Shown here: positions 9,215-18,460 of the stretch, one piece after another
Numbering within the stretch: position 1 is the first letter of the stretch
Layout: every line of letters starts with the position of its first letter
Assembly (NCBI GenBank): GCA_023898405.1
Contig: CP060221.1
Span: 1,875,501 to 1,939,500, forward strand
Reading direction: 5' to 3'
DNA: 64,000 bases
Source: Myxococcales bacterium
GTDB lineage: Bacteria > Myxococcota > UBA727 > JABDBI01
Program-made: the position numbers and the translations under genes
Notes under the pieces: model-generated
Database searches by the model: none
Told to the model about the DNA's origin: nothing
Seen by the model: the letters and a program-made list of their open reading frames with translations, nothing else

Positions 9215-9369
9215 CGGCACTAGCGTAAAGATTGGAATGGGTTTTGCGCTATTTAATTTGAATCGATTGAGAATAGCAAGATTATTTGAATGAGTCCAAA
9301 TTAAATAACGTGGGAAAAACAAACAAAAATCTTTCAATCTTTATGTTAAGAGCTGTATGTGAGGTGAGT

Positions 9370-10743
9370 ATGAATTTTCAACACCCGGCATTTACCAAAG
9401 AAGAATTACAAGTGCTTCTTTCTCAGAATGACGAAGAAGTAAAAAATTATATTACGTCCTTGGTTCACAGTGCAGACATTATCGAATTTTTTCGTGAAGT
9501 TGATATTAATGAATGGCCTCGATTATTAAAACTGATCGATGAGCAGGAATTAAAAGCTGCAGTTGTTTTTGGTTTTGATCGCGATGAGCGTACAACTTTG
9601 CTCCCCCTTCTAAGCAATGCAGAAATAGCTGATCTGTTAAGAGGATTAGAAACAGATGATGCTGCAGATTTAGTTGCAGAACTGCCAATAGCAGAGCGTA
9701 TAGAAGCGTTACGGCTGCTTTCTTTAAAAGAACGAATTCAAGTTCAGGAATTATTGCGTTATCCCGAGGATTCAGCTGGCGGTATCATGCAGCTTGAGCT
9801 TGCTCTTGTGCGTGAGGATGCTCAGATTTCAGATGCTATAAAAAAAGTTCGCCAACTGGTTGAGGAGGATGTTGAAGTTCTATCCGTCTTGGTTGTTGAT
9901 CATCATGACCGACTCCTAGGAACTCTTGCCTTAGTTGATTTGCTTCTTAGTAAAGAAACTACCAAAGTAGCAGATGTTATGGATACTGATGTTGTGTTTG
10001 TTAAACCTTTATTAGACCAGGAAGAGGTTGCTGCAATCTTTAGAAAATATGATTTGATCACTGTTCCGGTAGTTGATGATAGCGGTAGAGTGTTGGGAAG
10101 AATTGTTATCGACGATGTTGTCGATGTTTTATCTGAAGAAGCGGAGGAAGATGCCTTGCATATGGCAGGTACTAGTTCTGAAGAATTAGTATATCCTAGT
10201 GCTGTTTTTGCGACTGTACGTTTGCGTCTACCATGGCTTGGTGTTGCTCTGTGTTGCTCTTTACTGAGTGGCTTGTTATTGCATTTTTTCGAGACAACCT
10301 TGGAAAGAGCTGTTGTTATTTTTTCATTTGTTCCTGTTATTACAGCGATGGGGGGAAATGTCGGCACACAATCTGCAGCTTTATTGATTCGTGGTTTTGC
10401 TACTGGTAAATATGATTTATCCAATGTACCTAGTTTTATTTTTAAAGAAGTTCGTGTGGGACTTTTGATGGGACTGATCTATGGTTTCTTTGCTGGTCTC
10501 GTAGGTTTTATTTTTCTTACTGAATATAATTATTATTTGGGTTTGGTCGTGTTGATTTCTATGACGGGAGGCATGATGACGGCGGCAGCCTTGGGAGTTA
10601 TAGCGCCGAGTGTGTTAAAAAGGCTTGATATTGATCCTGCCATTGCATCTGGACCTTTTGTTACTACTCTCAATGATATTAGCGGGATATTAATTTATAT
10701 GGTGATTGCGACTCTATTTTTAAGTCATTTGCAGGTGGGATAA
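9370..10743 (+). CDS. mgtE: Magnesium transporter MgtE
   Basis: This is a Mg2+ channel/transporter of the inner membrane. The N-terminal helical domain with MgtE repeats (LLRGLETDDAADLVAELP) is followed by a CBS pair (about residues 135-260; YPEDSAGGIMQLELALV, MDTDVVFVKP, DLITVPVVDDSGRVLGRIVIDDVVDVL). Five transmembrane helices come next, including the pore signature PVITAMGGNVGTQSAALLIRG. The ATG at 9370 has GAGGTGA directly upstream; the in-frame TTG at 9286 is less likely. The rnhA gene starts 6 bases after the stop. Confidence 0.95.
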   Translation: MNFQHPAFTKEELQVLLSQNDEEVKNYITSLVHSADIIEFFREVDINEWPRLLKLIDEQELKAAVVFGFDRDERTTLLPLLSNAEIADLLRGLETDDAADLVAELPIAERIEALRLLSLKERIQVQELLRYPEDSAGGIMQLELALVREDAQISDAIKKVRQLVEEDVEVLSVLVVDHHDRLLGTLALVDLLLSKETTKVADVMDTDVVFVKPLLDQEEVAAIFRKYDLITVPVVDDSGRVLGRIVIDDVVDVLSEEAEEDALHMAGTSSEELVYPSAVFATVRLRLPWLGVALCCSLLSGLLLHFFETTLERAVVIFSFVPVITAMGGNVGTQSAALLIRGFATGKYDLSNVPSFIFKEVRVGLLMGLIYGFFAGLVGFIFLTEYNYYLGLVVLISMTGGMMTAAALGVIAPSVLKRLDIDPAIASGPFVTTLNDISGILIYMVIATLFLSHLQVG

Positions 10744-10749
10744 ATCAAA

Positions 10750-11214
10750 GTGATAACACCAAAAGTCACTATATATTGTGATGGAGCATGCTTAGGAAAC
10801 CCAGGACCAGGTGGTTTTGCTGCTCTTCTCATGCTCGATAATACTCAACAAGAGCGCGTTGTCTGTGGTTATGAAATTTCGACGACAAATAATCGAATGG
10901 AATTAAAAGCAGCTCTAAGCGGGCTTTTGGCGCTTAAAAAGAAATGCCATGTGGAAATTTACAGTGATAGTCAGTACGTTGTGAAAGGGATGACTGAGTG
11001 GATTCATAATTGGCGACGTTCTGGGTTTAAAAATTCTCAAAAAAAAGAAGTCGTCAATGCTGATTTATGGAAGGAATTATTTGAAGCTGCTCAAAAACAT
11101 CGTGTGACATGGAAATGGGTACGAGGTCATGCGGGCAATGAATTGAATGAGCGGGTTGATGAAATAGCTCGAGAGCAAGCAGGACTTGCTTTGCATAGTC
11201 TCCATGGAGTTTGA
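10750..11214 (+). CDS. rnhA: Ribonuclease HI
   Basis: RNase HI cuts the RNA strand of RNA-DNA hybrids. All catalytic landmarks are present: Asp in YCDGACLGNPGPGG, Glu in TNNRMELKAAL, Asp in IYSDSQYVVKG, the basic-handle-like GMTEWIHNWRRSGFKNSQKK, His in VRGHAGNELNERVDEIA and the last Asp in that motif. The start is GTG, 6 bases after mgtE, so the two are probably cotranscribed. The length of 154 residues equals the usual size. Confidence 0.95.
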   Translation: MITPKVTIYCDGACLGNPGPGGFAALLMLDNTQQERVVCGYEISTTNNRMELKAALSGLLALKKKCHVEIYSDSQYVVKGMTEWIHNWRRSGFKNSQKKEVVNADLWKELFEAAQKHRVTWKWVRGHAGNELNERVDEIAREQAGLALHSLHGV

Positions 11215-11222
11215 TAGCGACA

Positions 11223-11696
11223 ATGCGTTTTATTATTTCAGCAGGCTCATCCATCAGTGCAGATTACTTAGAAAAGGCCCTCAGCGAGATTAGTTGTACT
11301 TCAAAAATTACCGTTCACAATATGAGCAATAAGTACTGCAATCAATCGCAACAAATGTCCATCAACCGATTATGTTTTAACTCAGCAATTGCATTGAGTA
11401 GTGATCTTGAACCCTATGCTCTTTTTTGGGAGCTTCGACAGATAGAACAGAAACTTGGCAGAATTCGAAGCTATAGCAATGCTCCGCGTACAATAGATCT
11501 TGATGTAATAATTTCATTTCCTTTTTCATATTGCGCACATAATTTTTTTGTTCCGCATCGAGAATTATATCAGCGCAATTTTTTTGTTTTTTGTGCTATT
11601 GAAGTTTTACATTTAGTAGGATGGCCCGTTCCATTTTTACTGTATCAAGCACGTTCTAAGCTTCCGGCTAAAGCATGGATAGCGTGTAAAAACTAA
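11223..11696 (+). CDS. folK: HPPK-like 2-amino-4-hydroxy-6-hydroxymethyldihydropteridine pyrophosphokinase
   Basis: HPPK transfers pyrophosphate from ATP to 6-hydroxymethyl-dihydropterin in folate synthesis. The C-terminal signature is well kept (LGRIRSYSNAPRTIDLDVI with the metal-binding DLD, and VPHRELYQRNFFVFCAIEVL), as is an FNSAIALSSDLEP segment. The N-terminal part is divergent: the usual LGSN is replaced by SAGSS. An ATG at 11223 gives the normal N-terminus; a TTG at 11211 overlaps the rnhA stop. No other folate gene is nearby. It is probably a genuine but divergent FolK. Confidence 0.75.
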   Translation: MRFIISAGSSISADYLEKALSEISCTSKITVHNMSNKYCNQSQQMSINRLCFNSAIALSSDLEPYALFWELRQIEQKLGRIRSYSNAPRTIDLDVIISFPFSYCAHNFFVPHRELYQRNFFVFCAIEVLHLVGWPVPFLLYQARSKLPAKAWIACKN

Positions 11697-11710
11697 TTCA
11701 TAGGAATTAT

Positions 11711-13108
11711 ATGTCAAAATTATACGGAAGCATGCTTCTTGCTCTTTTATTTTTTTTAAGTGGATTTTATTTACTCAGGGCTGCTTCAAATTCCACTTCT
11801 AATAAATATGAGCAGTTTGCATTAGAAGATCCTATGTGCGATGAAAGAGATTACTTGCGGAGTGGTATTTCCTATGCTCCCAAGGAGATCTTAGAGAATA
11901 CGAAGCCTCTTTTGTATGAGGATAAAAATAAAAAATTTTTATCTATTGTAGAAGGTCAGACGCTTCACTCTATTCTTTCGCAGCAAGAGATCGGTGGTCA
12001 AGAAATCCATTCTCTCAATATGGCCTTAAAACCTTTTATTAGTGCAAGAGATCTTGCGCCAGGAGATCTATACAAATTTGAAATTATTCGTAACCAGCAA
12101 GATCAAGCTTTGATCAAAGAATTTATTCTCAAAAAGGTAGATTCCAATAGAATTCCCATTAACTATGTAGCAAAACGAAATAATTTTGAAGTCGAAGACC
12201 CTCAGTTTCAGGTAAGTGTAGATCAAGCCGAGGTAAGAGAGGAAACAGAGCTCGTTCAGATTAAAGTGCATGGCACGCTTTTTAGTAGTTTTATGTCACT
12301 TCCTTTTGGCAATGAACTCATGCAAGGTTTGATGAATGTTTTTGCCTGGCGTATGCGGCTACCCAATGAAGTGCTGAGCAAGGATCATATCGAGATTCTG
12401 CTAAATAAAAAATATGCTGAAGGTAATTTTATAGGGTACGGAAAAATTCAGTCAGTCTTTTATAAACAGTCACACCGAACTCTATTTGCTACACATTTTC
12501 GCTCGAAAGATGGGATGATCGATGGTTTCTATGATGAGACAGGTACATCACTAGAGAAAGAATTTTCTCTCGCCCCGGTTTATGAAACGGTCGCTACATC
12601 GGAGCAAAACTGGCGCATGCATCCAGTGAGAAAAAAAAGAATTCGGCATAATGGCATAGATTATCGCGGCACAGTGGGAACAGATTTTTTTTCCATTGCT
12701 GATGGGGAAGTGGTTGAAAAGCGTTTTGATAAAATGGTGGGTAATATGATTCGTATTCGCCACAAATATGGTCTCTATTCCGAGTATTTTCATGCAGATA
12801 CCTTGCTTTCAACGCTTTCAATTGGAAGTAGAGTGAAACGAGGACAAAAGATCGGAACAATTGGTGAAAGCGGAATTTTATGCACGGGACCTCATTTGCA
12901 TCTTGGTATTTATCAGATGCAGGGAAAAAGAAAGAAATTTGTCAAGCTCGCTCATTTTAGAAAAAAATTATCTAATCTGCCGCCTCTTTCAGGAGCTTAT
13001 CTTGTCGAATTTAAAAACCATATGAAGAGTTCATTAGCTATGATGGAAACAATAAAAGTTGCAAGCATTACTCAAAAAAAGAATTCGGAAATTTTGGTTA
13101 ACCGCTGA
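11711..13108 (+). CDS. M23 (LytM) murein endopeptidase, MepM/Csd3-like
   Basis: This is a periplasmic zinc endopeptidase acting on peptidoglycan cross-links. A single N-terminal membrane segment (LALLFFLSGFYLL) is followed by an OapA/Csd3-like inhibitory domain (residues about 75-300; VEGQTLHSILSQQEIGGQEI, LAPGDLYKFEI). The M23 domain lies at about residues 305-420. Both zinc motifs are intact: HNGIDYRG (HxxxD) and GPHLHLGIY (HxH). It therefore looks active, unlike the NlpD-like protein at 50943-51677. It starts 14 bases after folK. Confidence 0.9.
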   Translation: MSKLYGSMLLALLFFLSGFYLLRAASNSTSNKYEQFALEDPMCDERDYLRSGISYAPKEILENTKPLLYEDKNKKFLSIVEGQTLHSILSQQEIGGQEIHSLNMALKPFISARDLAPGDLYKFEIIRNQQDQALIKEFILKKVDSNRIPINYVAKRNNFEVEDPQFQVSVDQAEVREETELVQIKVHGTLFSSFMSLPFGNELMQGLMNVFAWRMRLPNEVLSKDHIEILLNKKYAEGNFIGYGKIQSVFYKQSHRTLFATHFRSKDGMIDGFYDETGTSLEKEFSLAPVYETVATSEQNWRMHPVRKKRIRHNGIDYRGTVGTDFFSIADGEVVEKRFDKMVGNMIRIRHKYGLYSEYFHADTLLSTLSIGSRVKRGQKIGTIGESGILCTGPHLHLGIYQMQGKRKKFVKLAHFRKKLSNLPPLSGAYLVEFKNHMKSSLAMMETIKVASITQKKNSEILVNR

Positions 13109-13174
13109 GTCTTCCAAAATAATTTTGTTTCGGGTTAATGTTTTCAAAGCGCTTTATTTTATTAGGGGATGAGC

Positions 13175-15217
13175 ATGCATAGCTTGAAAAACGACGACAA
13201 TCATATTGCTGTTATAGGTGCCGGCACAATGGGAGCAGGCATTGCTCAGAAATATGCTTCAAATGGTTATTTTGTTAGTGTGGTTGAACGAAATGAAATA
13301 GGGCTAAAAAGAGCTCAAAGCAGTATCAATGCGACGCTTGAGCAGGCAGTAGAAAGAAAGATATTTCGACAGGATGATGTAAATTTAATTAAAGCAAATT
13401 TAGACTTTAGCAATGATCTTGCCCGCATTGCTAAAAGTTCACTGGTAATCGAAGCGATTTTTGAAGACTTGAATGCCAAAAAATCTTTGTTTCAAGATAT
13501 CGAACAAATAGTCAGCCCTCAAGCAATCGTTGCAACCAATACATCGAGTTTTTCAGTGAGCGAATTACAAAGCACTTTGAAATACCCAGAGCGTTTTTTA
13601 GGGCTTCATTATTTTTTTCATCCTGCAAAAAATCGTTTGGTCGAAGTAATTCCCACAAATACGACTGATATAGATGTGACGAACCGAGCTTGTTTTATAC
13701 AAGAATCAATTAAAAAGATAATCATCAAATCCAAAGACTCTCCTGGTTTTATTGTGAATCGCTTTTTTGTGCCATGGCTCAATGAAGCTGTAAAAATTCT
13801 TGCAGAAAATAAGGCCAATAGTGCGACTATCGAGCATGGAGCTCGAGAGTTTTTTCAAATTCCGATGGGGCCTTTTCAGTTGATGAATGTGACGGGAATT
13901 CCCATCACTATGCATGCAGCCAATGCCATGGCCCAGAGTCTGGGAGAATTCTATGTGCCCTGTCAACTTATAGCTAAACAAATTGAAAAGTCTGAACCAT
14001 GGCCTCTTTTGGGTGAAGTGGATCAAAAACAAGCTGAGTATGTGGCCAAACGTTTATTAAGCGTGGTTTCAGTAATAGCGTGTCAATTGGTATTTGAAGA
14101 AAATATCGGGGGAACTTTTGAAGTAGATTTAGGGGCACGTGTGGGTTTGCTGTGGCCTAAAGGTCCATTCGAGCTTATCAATCAAAACCAAGATAAAATT
14201 AAAAATTTTTTATGCCATTATTCAGATGCAGTCCACGGTGTTAAGGTACCAAGTATACTCAGTCAACATTTGGAGGATAATATAGCTTTTAAATCAAATA
14301 ATATTGAAGTCATTCACGAAAAAGATATCGCATTGATAAAATTAAACCGTCCAGATTCAATGAATGCTCTTGATGAAAAACTTAAGGATGAGCTGGCAAA
14401 AGTATTCAGCGACTTAGAGCAAGAGTCTCATGTTAAAGGAATTATTATTACGGGAAATAAACGCGCATTTATGGCGGGGGCAGATTTAAATTTTTTCAAT
14501 GAAAAAATTGCAGAAGGGCAGGTAGAACAAATTGTTTCGTTTGCTGCATCAACACAAGAATTGTTTTTACAGATCGATCGCTCATCAAAGCCAGTGGTAG
14601 CCGCCATCAGTGGGCTTGCGCTAGGGGGCGGTCTGGAACTCGCACTTTGTTGCGATAAAATCATTGCAACCATTGATGCCAGGCTTGGTTTTCCCGAAAC
14701 CGGGATAGGAATCTATCCCGGGCTAGGTGGTACGCAAAGAACTCCGCTGAGAATAGGTCCTGAGCTGGCGCGTTTTTTGGTGCTGACTGGAACTTTGCTT
14801 TCAGGAACTGAAGCAAAAGTAATCGGATTGATTGATGAATGCAGCAACGCCGAAGATCTCTTAAACGATGCTAAGGCGATGGTATATTCAATTCTCAATA
14901 ATTATAAAGCTAAAGAGATACCTTCGCAGGATGTGTTCAAAGATTTGCGTCAGGCTTTCAGTGTACCTGGGGGACACAGTTCAGAGACAACCGCTATCAG
15001 TGAACGTGCTCGCAAAGCTTTAGAAAAAGTAACTAAAAAAGCTCCTTTGGCGATAAAAGCAGCCGACGAATTGATTTCTCAAGCTCAATTTGGGCAGCTA
15101 GAAAAGGGGCTTGAACTTGAAATTGCTGGCTTAGAAAAAATTTTTAAGAGCCAAGATGCTCGAGTAGGTTTAATGGGCGCAGCAAAAAAAACTCCCATCC
15201 GTTTTAGTGGAACATAG
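13175..15217 (+). CDS. Fused 3-hydroxyacyl-CoA dehydrogenase / enoyl-CoA hydratase (HAD-ECH order)
   Basis: This bifunctional beta-oxidation-type enzyme hydrates enoyl-CoA and oxidises 3-hydroxyacyl-CoA. The N-terminal NAD-binding domain starts with AVIGAGTMGAGIAQKYA. The catalytic His lies in LHYFFHPAKNRLVEV, and the helical domain contains SPGFIVNRFF. From about residue 380 comes the crotonase domain: RPDSMNALDEKL, MAGADLNFF, GLALGGGLELALCCD and FPETGIGIYPGLGGTQR, which carry both catalytic Glu. The domain order is reversed from FadB/FadJ. The second ATG (13175) has AGGGG 7 bases before it and is preferred to 13169. No thiolase is adjacent. Confidence 0.9.
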   Translation: MHSLKNDDNHIAVIGAGTMGAGIAQKYASNGYFVSVVERNEIGLKRAQSSINATLEQAVERKIFRQDDVNLIKANLDFSNDLARIAKSSLVIEAIFEDLNAKKSLFQDIEQIVSPQAIVATNTSSFSVSELQSTLKYPERFLGLHYFFHPAKNRLVEVIPTNTTDIDVTNRACFIQESIKKIIIKSKDSPGFIVNRFFVPWLNEAVKILAENKANSATIEHGAREFFQIPMGPFQLMNVTGIPITMHAANAMAQSLGEFYVPCQLIAKQIEKSEPWPLLGEVDQKQAEYVAKRLLSVVSVIACQLVFEENIGGTFEVDLGARVGLLWPKGPFELINQNQDKIKNFLCHYSDAVHGVKVPSILSQHLEDNIAFKSNNIEVIHEKDIALIKLNRPDSMNALDEKLKDELAKVFSDLEQESHVKGIIITGNKRAFMAGADLNFFNEKIAEGQVEQIVSFAASTQELFLQIDRSSKPVVAAISGLALGGGLELALCCDKIIATIDARLGFPETGIGIYPGLGGTQRTPLRIGPELARFLVLTGTLLSGTEAKVIGLIDECSNAEDLLNDAKAMVYSILNNYKAKEIPSQDVFKDLRQAFSVPGGHSSETTAISERARKALEKVTKKAPLAIKAADELISQAQFGQLEKGLELEIAGLEKIFKSQDARVGLMGAAKKTPIRFSGT

Positions 15218-15288
15218 TAGTTAATTTTTTGCGTGATTGCGGAGTAGGGATTAGTCTGAGAAAATTTTTAAAAAGAGTGAGCAAGAAA

Positions 15289-15327
15289 GAATCCTCCATC
15301 GTTTAATAATGATGGAGGATTTTTTTA
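15289..15327 (+). terminator. Strong hairpin terminator after the HAD-ECH gene
   Basis: The stem AATCCTCCATC / GATGGAGGATT with an 8-base AT loop is followed by a run of T. It ends the plus-strand run and stands just beyond the 3' end of the convergent secreted-protein gene. Confidence 0.9.
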
Positions 15328-15344
15328 AAAATTATGCACAATTA

Positions 15345-15914
15345 TTAGTGAACAGGTAAACCTGGTAGCAAACCATCTAAGGGCAAGCCAGGCAACTCAG
15401 GCAGCAAGCCAACAGGATCCGTTGGAATTGGCAATTCGGGAACTATTGGCAAGTTTGGAATTCCGATTGGCAAATCTCCAATGGCGCGCAAAATTTCCTG
15501 CCAGCGAATAATTTGGTCATCTATCTTTTTAAAACCAATTTTATAAAAACGATCGAGAGCAAAGGTGAGGGTTTCTGTATAAAAAGCTGAATCGATGGTC
15601 ATCCAGTAACGACACTGATGAGACATGCAAAATCCTTGACCAACCTCTTGCCCATCAGAGAACACACCAAACCACCCATCGGAAGCAAAATTAAAAGTCA
15701 GATTGAGGCTGGTGCTTCCATCTGTCCAAATATAATTCGCATTGGAAGTATTGTTATCAAATTTTATATAGGTTTGAAATTCTCCTGATTGGCCGAGGTT
15801 TGTGTCCCATTTCCCTAGCCCAATAAATTCTCCAGAAGGTAATTCAACAATGAAGTCGGCCAAGGATGCAAATGAAAATAAAGACCAAAGAAGCCAAAGA
15901 AAAGTTAAGTTCAT
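15345..15914 (-). CDS. Secreted protein of unknown function with Pro/Leu-rich tail
   Basis: I do not recognise this family. A short signal peptide (FLWLLWSLFSFASLA) is followed by a beta-rich domain of about 120 residues with aromatic and Asn content (GLGKWDTNLGQSGEFQTYIKF, FNFASDGWFGVF) and two Cys close together in FCMSHQCRYW. The final 45 residues form a low-complexity Pro/Leu/Ile repeat (LPIGIPNLPIVPELPIP, LLPELPGLPLDG). The upper part looks like a ligand-binding or lipocalin-type beta domain, but that is only an impression. It is a single gene facing a terminator. Confidence 0.7.
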   Translation of the reverse strand: MNLTFLWLLWSLFSFASLADFIVELPSGEFIGLGKWDTNLGQSGEFQTYIKFDNNTSNANYIWTDGSTSLNLTFNFASDGWFGVFSDGQEVGQGFCMSHQCRYWMTIDSAFYTETLTFALDRFYKIGFKKIDDQIIRWQEILRAIGDLPIGIPNLPIVPELPIPTDPVGLLPELPGLPLDGLLPGLPVH

Positions 15915-16307
15915 TAAAATTCCCCCTAAAAGTAAAGCAGGAACACTGAAAATATAAAAAAATACTTTAAGAATCTTAAGTATGTATATGGTTTAAGTAG
16001 TAAAAATAATATTTTCAGTGTGTTAAGAGCTATGTTACATTGGGGGAGAAAAAAGATGTCAAAGCAGCAGAAAATTTTTTATACCCAGCGATGTGTTATT
16101 TTTCGAAGGATTTTATTTTTTCCTTAAACGGTATGCCCCAAACAGTTTTTTCAGCAATTTATTGAAAGTTTTTGTGAACCTTGTTGAGTTTTCCTAGACT
16201 TGATTTTATTTTTTCATAAAGAGATGCAATGAAATATAAGTGAGTATTGTTAATGCTTGCGAAGTATTTTTACCTAAAAAAGATGTTAAAGATTACGAGG
16301 CTTAAAA
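15915..16307. other. Intergenic, about 390 bases, nothing recognised
   Basis: This AT-rich stretch lies between the divergent secreted-protein gene and the MarC pair. It presumably contains both promoters, but no convincing -35/-10 pair, RNA gene or repeat was seen. Confidence 0.4.
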
Positions 16308-16898
16308 ATGAGTTTTTTTTCCACCACATTAACCATGTTTTTGATCATGAATTCGGTGGGACATATTATGGGTTACTTAGAGTTAGTTGAACGCCTCGAT
16401 TCATCTCGCCGGCAGTTGATTATTGTGCGCGAAATGTTTTTAGCTCTCTTGATAATGTTATTTTTTTATATAATCGGCGACTATTTGTTGGAGGCTTTGG
16501 AGGTCAACACCCAGACTATTTCTCTTGCAGGAGGGCTCATCTTATTTCTAATTGCTATTCGCATGATTTTTCCTGTTCCTAAACCTACGATTCATACATT
16601 TAAAGAAGAGCCATTTATTTTCCCCATCGCTACCCCCATGATTGCCGGCCCTTCAATTTTGACCACCATCATGCTCTATGCTCATCAGGAAACTTCAGGA
16701 CATCAATTGGTGTATGCTTTGATGATAGCTTGGATATTATCAATCACTGTTTTGTTTTTTGCGCAACAAATAAGAAATGTGGTGGGGCGCAGAGCGCTGA
16801 TTGCAACGGAAAGATTAATGGGGCTCTTGTTAACAATGATGGCAGTTGAAATGCTCTTAAAAGGTTTTGCCAGCATTGCTGCAGAAGGAATTAGATAA
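16308..16898 (+). CDS. MarC/UPF0056 family integral membrane protein (first of two)
   Basis: The protein has six predicted membrane helices and the MarC-family pattern (FLIMNSVGHIMGYLELV near the N-terminus; FPIATPMIAGPSIL in the middle; RLMGLLLTMMAVEMLLKG at the C-terminus). The biochemical function of the family is not established. The stop codon overlaps the start of the second MarC gene by one base (TAATG), so the pair is translationally coupled. Confidence 0.85.
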   Translation: MSFFSTTLTMFLIMNSVGHIMGYLELVERLDSSRRQLIIVREMFLALLIMLFFYIIGDYLLEALEVNTQTISLAGGLILFLIAIRMIFPVPKPTIHTFKEEPFIFPIATPMIAGPSILTTIMLYAHQETSGHQLVYALMIAWILSITVLFFAQQIRNVVGRRALIATERLMGLLLTMMAVEMLLKGFASIAAEGIR

Positions 16899-17503
16899 TG
16901 AGTACGGTGCTTGCTTTAATTATCGCCAAAGCCCTGCAACTTTTTTTGGTACTCGATCCTATTGGTAATACCGGTATAGTTGCAACTCTCATTTCAAATT
17001 TTAGCAAAGGCAGACAGAAAGTCATTCTGTATAGAGAGGTAAGTTTTGCCTTAATAATACTGTTGATATTTTATTTCTCAGGAACTTATTTGCTTGCTGC
17101 ACTCAATGTCTCTCACGCAGCAGTAACAGTTACCGGCGGTATCATATTTTTGTTTTTTTCTATTAGTTTGCTTTTTCCTGGTTCTAGTATGGTGAACCTG
17201 CAAAACTTAGAGGAAGAGCCATTCCTAGTGCCCATTGCTATGCCTTTAGTAGTGGGGCCTTCATCTATTGCTACTGTGATATTAATTGCTCACGAGCAAG
17301 AGCAATTTTGGCTTTATTCTCTGTCTGCGGTGTTATTAGCATGGCTGTTCACTGCCATAATTATTTTGCTTGGACCATTTTTATTGTCAAAAGTTGGAAA
17401 AACCGGAATGCATGTGGCTGAACGTGTGATCGGTATGGTGTGTGCTCTGATAGCTGTTAAGATGCTTTTAAGAGGCATTAAACTTTTTCTTGCCGGCTCA
17501 TAA
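16898..17503 (+). CDS. MarC/UPF0056 family integral membrane protein (second of two)
   Basis: This is a paralogue of the preceding gene with the same layout: FLVLDPIGNTGIVATLISNF, VPIAMPLVVGPSSIATVIL and RVIGMVCALIAVKMLLRGI. The two differ widely in sequence, which suggests an old duplication and perhaps a heteromeric complex (inference). A bidirectional terminator follows at once. Confidence 0.85.
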   Translation: MSTVLALIIAKALQLFLVLDPIGNTGIVATLISNFSKGRQKVILYREVSFALIILLIFYFSGTYLLAALNVSHAAVTVTGGIIFLFFSISLLFPGSSMVNLQNLEEEPFLVPIAMPLVVGPSSIATVILIAHEQEQFWLYSLSAVLLAWLFTAIIILLGPFLLSKVGKTGMHVAERVIGMVCALIAVKMLLRGIKLFLAGS

Positions 17504-17534
17504 AAAAGCTGCGCAGATGCGCAGCCTTTTTTTT
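17503..17534. terminator. Bidirectional terminator between marC pair and rpmA
   Basis: The stem GCTGCGCA / TGCGCAGC has A6 on its left and T8 on its right, so it can end transcription from both the plus-strand MarC operon and the minus-strand rplU-rpmA operon. Confidence 0.9.
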
Positions 17535-17554
17535 AAAAGTGAACGTCTTAGTAT

Positions 17555-17815
17555 CTAGGCTTCAACAGCGTTGACGCTTGCGTATACACGTTGATTTTGG
17601 CCTTTTGAAAATTTCACTCGGCCATCAACGAGAGAGAAAAGAGTGTGGTCACGACCAATGCCCACATTTTCCCCTGCTTTGATTTTAGTTCCGCGTTGTC
17701 TCACCAAAATATTACCGGCTAATACAAACTGTCCGTCAGAGCGTTTAACACCCAAAAACTTCGGGTTAGAATCACGACCGTTTCTTGTAGACCCTTGGCC
17801 TTTCTTATGAGCCAT
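17555..17815 (-). CDS. rpmA: 50S ribosomal protein bL27
   Basis: This large-subunit protein has its N-terminus near the peptidyl transferase centre. The N-terminus MAHKKGQGSTRNGRDSNPK and the segments LGVKRSDGQ and AGNILVRQRGTK are diagnostic. The length is 86 residues. There is no Firmicutes-type cleavable N-terminal extension. It follows rplU after 15 bases; obgE, the usual third gene, is absent and a terminator follows instead. Confidence 0.97.
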   Translation of the reverse strand: MAHKKGQGSTRNGRDSNPKFLGVKRSDGQFVLAGNILVRQRGTKIKAGENVGIGRDHTLFSLVDGRVKFSKGQNQRVYASVNAVEA

Positions 17816-17830
17816 TTTATATCTCTCCTT

Positions 17831-18166
17831 TTAGCCTTTGATGTCGCTAATAGTTATTTCAGTGTAACGTTGACGGTGGCCAATAGTTTTATCGAAACCC
17901 TTTCTGCGTTTTTTCTTGTAAGCACGAAGTTTTTCGCCTTTTACCCCGGTGCCTTCTTTGCCCATATCACTTACCGTACAGGTTACTTTTGCTCCGTCAA
18001 TAAAAGGTTTACCAACGCGATATTCGTCTCCACCCAACATCATTACTTTTTGCACTTCGATGGTATCACCTACCATCTTATTTGCATGCAAATCAACCAA
18101 CAGCTTTTCACCAACCGAAACCCGATGTTGTTTGCTTCCTATTTCGATTACAGCATAACCAACCAT
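17831..18166 (-). CDS. rplU: 50S ribosomal protein bL21
   Basis: bL21 binds 23S rRNA. The start at 18166 (MVGYAVIEIGSKQHRV) follows GGGAG at 6 bases and gives 111 residues. The upstream in-frame ATG at 18187 adds seven residues that the family does not have. The C-terminus GHRQRYTEITISDI is typical. A promoter lies about 120 bases upstream, leaving room for an untranslated leader where L21 autoregulation could act. Confidence 0.95.
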   Translation of the reverse strand: MVGYAVIEIGSKQHRVSVGEKLLVDLHANKMVGDTIEVQKVMMLGGDEYRVGKPFIDGAKVTCTVSDMGKEGTGVKGEKLRAYKKKRRKGFDKTIGHRQRYTEITISDIKG

Positions 18167-18283
18167 TTTTTCTCCCGCGCTTATCACACATCACCCGATC
18201 CACGGCCAAAAAATTAAGGGGCAGAAGAGGTGGCGGATTTATTTATCAATACTTTTTAGCCAAAAAAGCCAAAAGACGCGATA

Positions 18284-18312
18284 TTTAGAGCTAATCCATA
18301 GCTTTTTGTCAA
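18284..18312 (-). promoter_or_regulatory. Sigma-70-type promoter for rplU-rpmA
   Basis: On the minus strand a perfect TTGACA (18307-18312) is followed after 17 bases by TCTAAA (18284-18289), which matches TATAAT at four positions. It faces rplU with a leader of about 115 bases. Confidence 0.65.
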
Positions 18313-18460
18313 TCAGGTTAGGGAAGAGTAAGTTGGGCCCAAAAAACTCCGAGGCATGTCTGTAAGGGTGAGTGCTAAGGTGCTGATTCTAAACAATTTA
18401 CAGAATTTACTATTCCAGATCTTAGCGAGAACTTGGCTTCTTTTTGACTTTAAACACCAT

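Noticed and set aside
9903..10424. 173-codon minus-strand frame inside mgtE
   Set aside because: It is low-complexity Ser/Thr shadow of a clear transporter gene.
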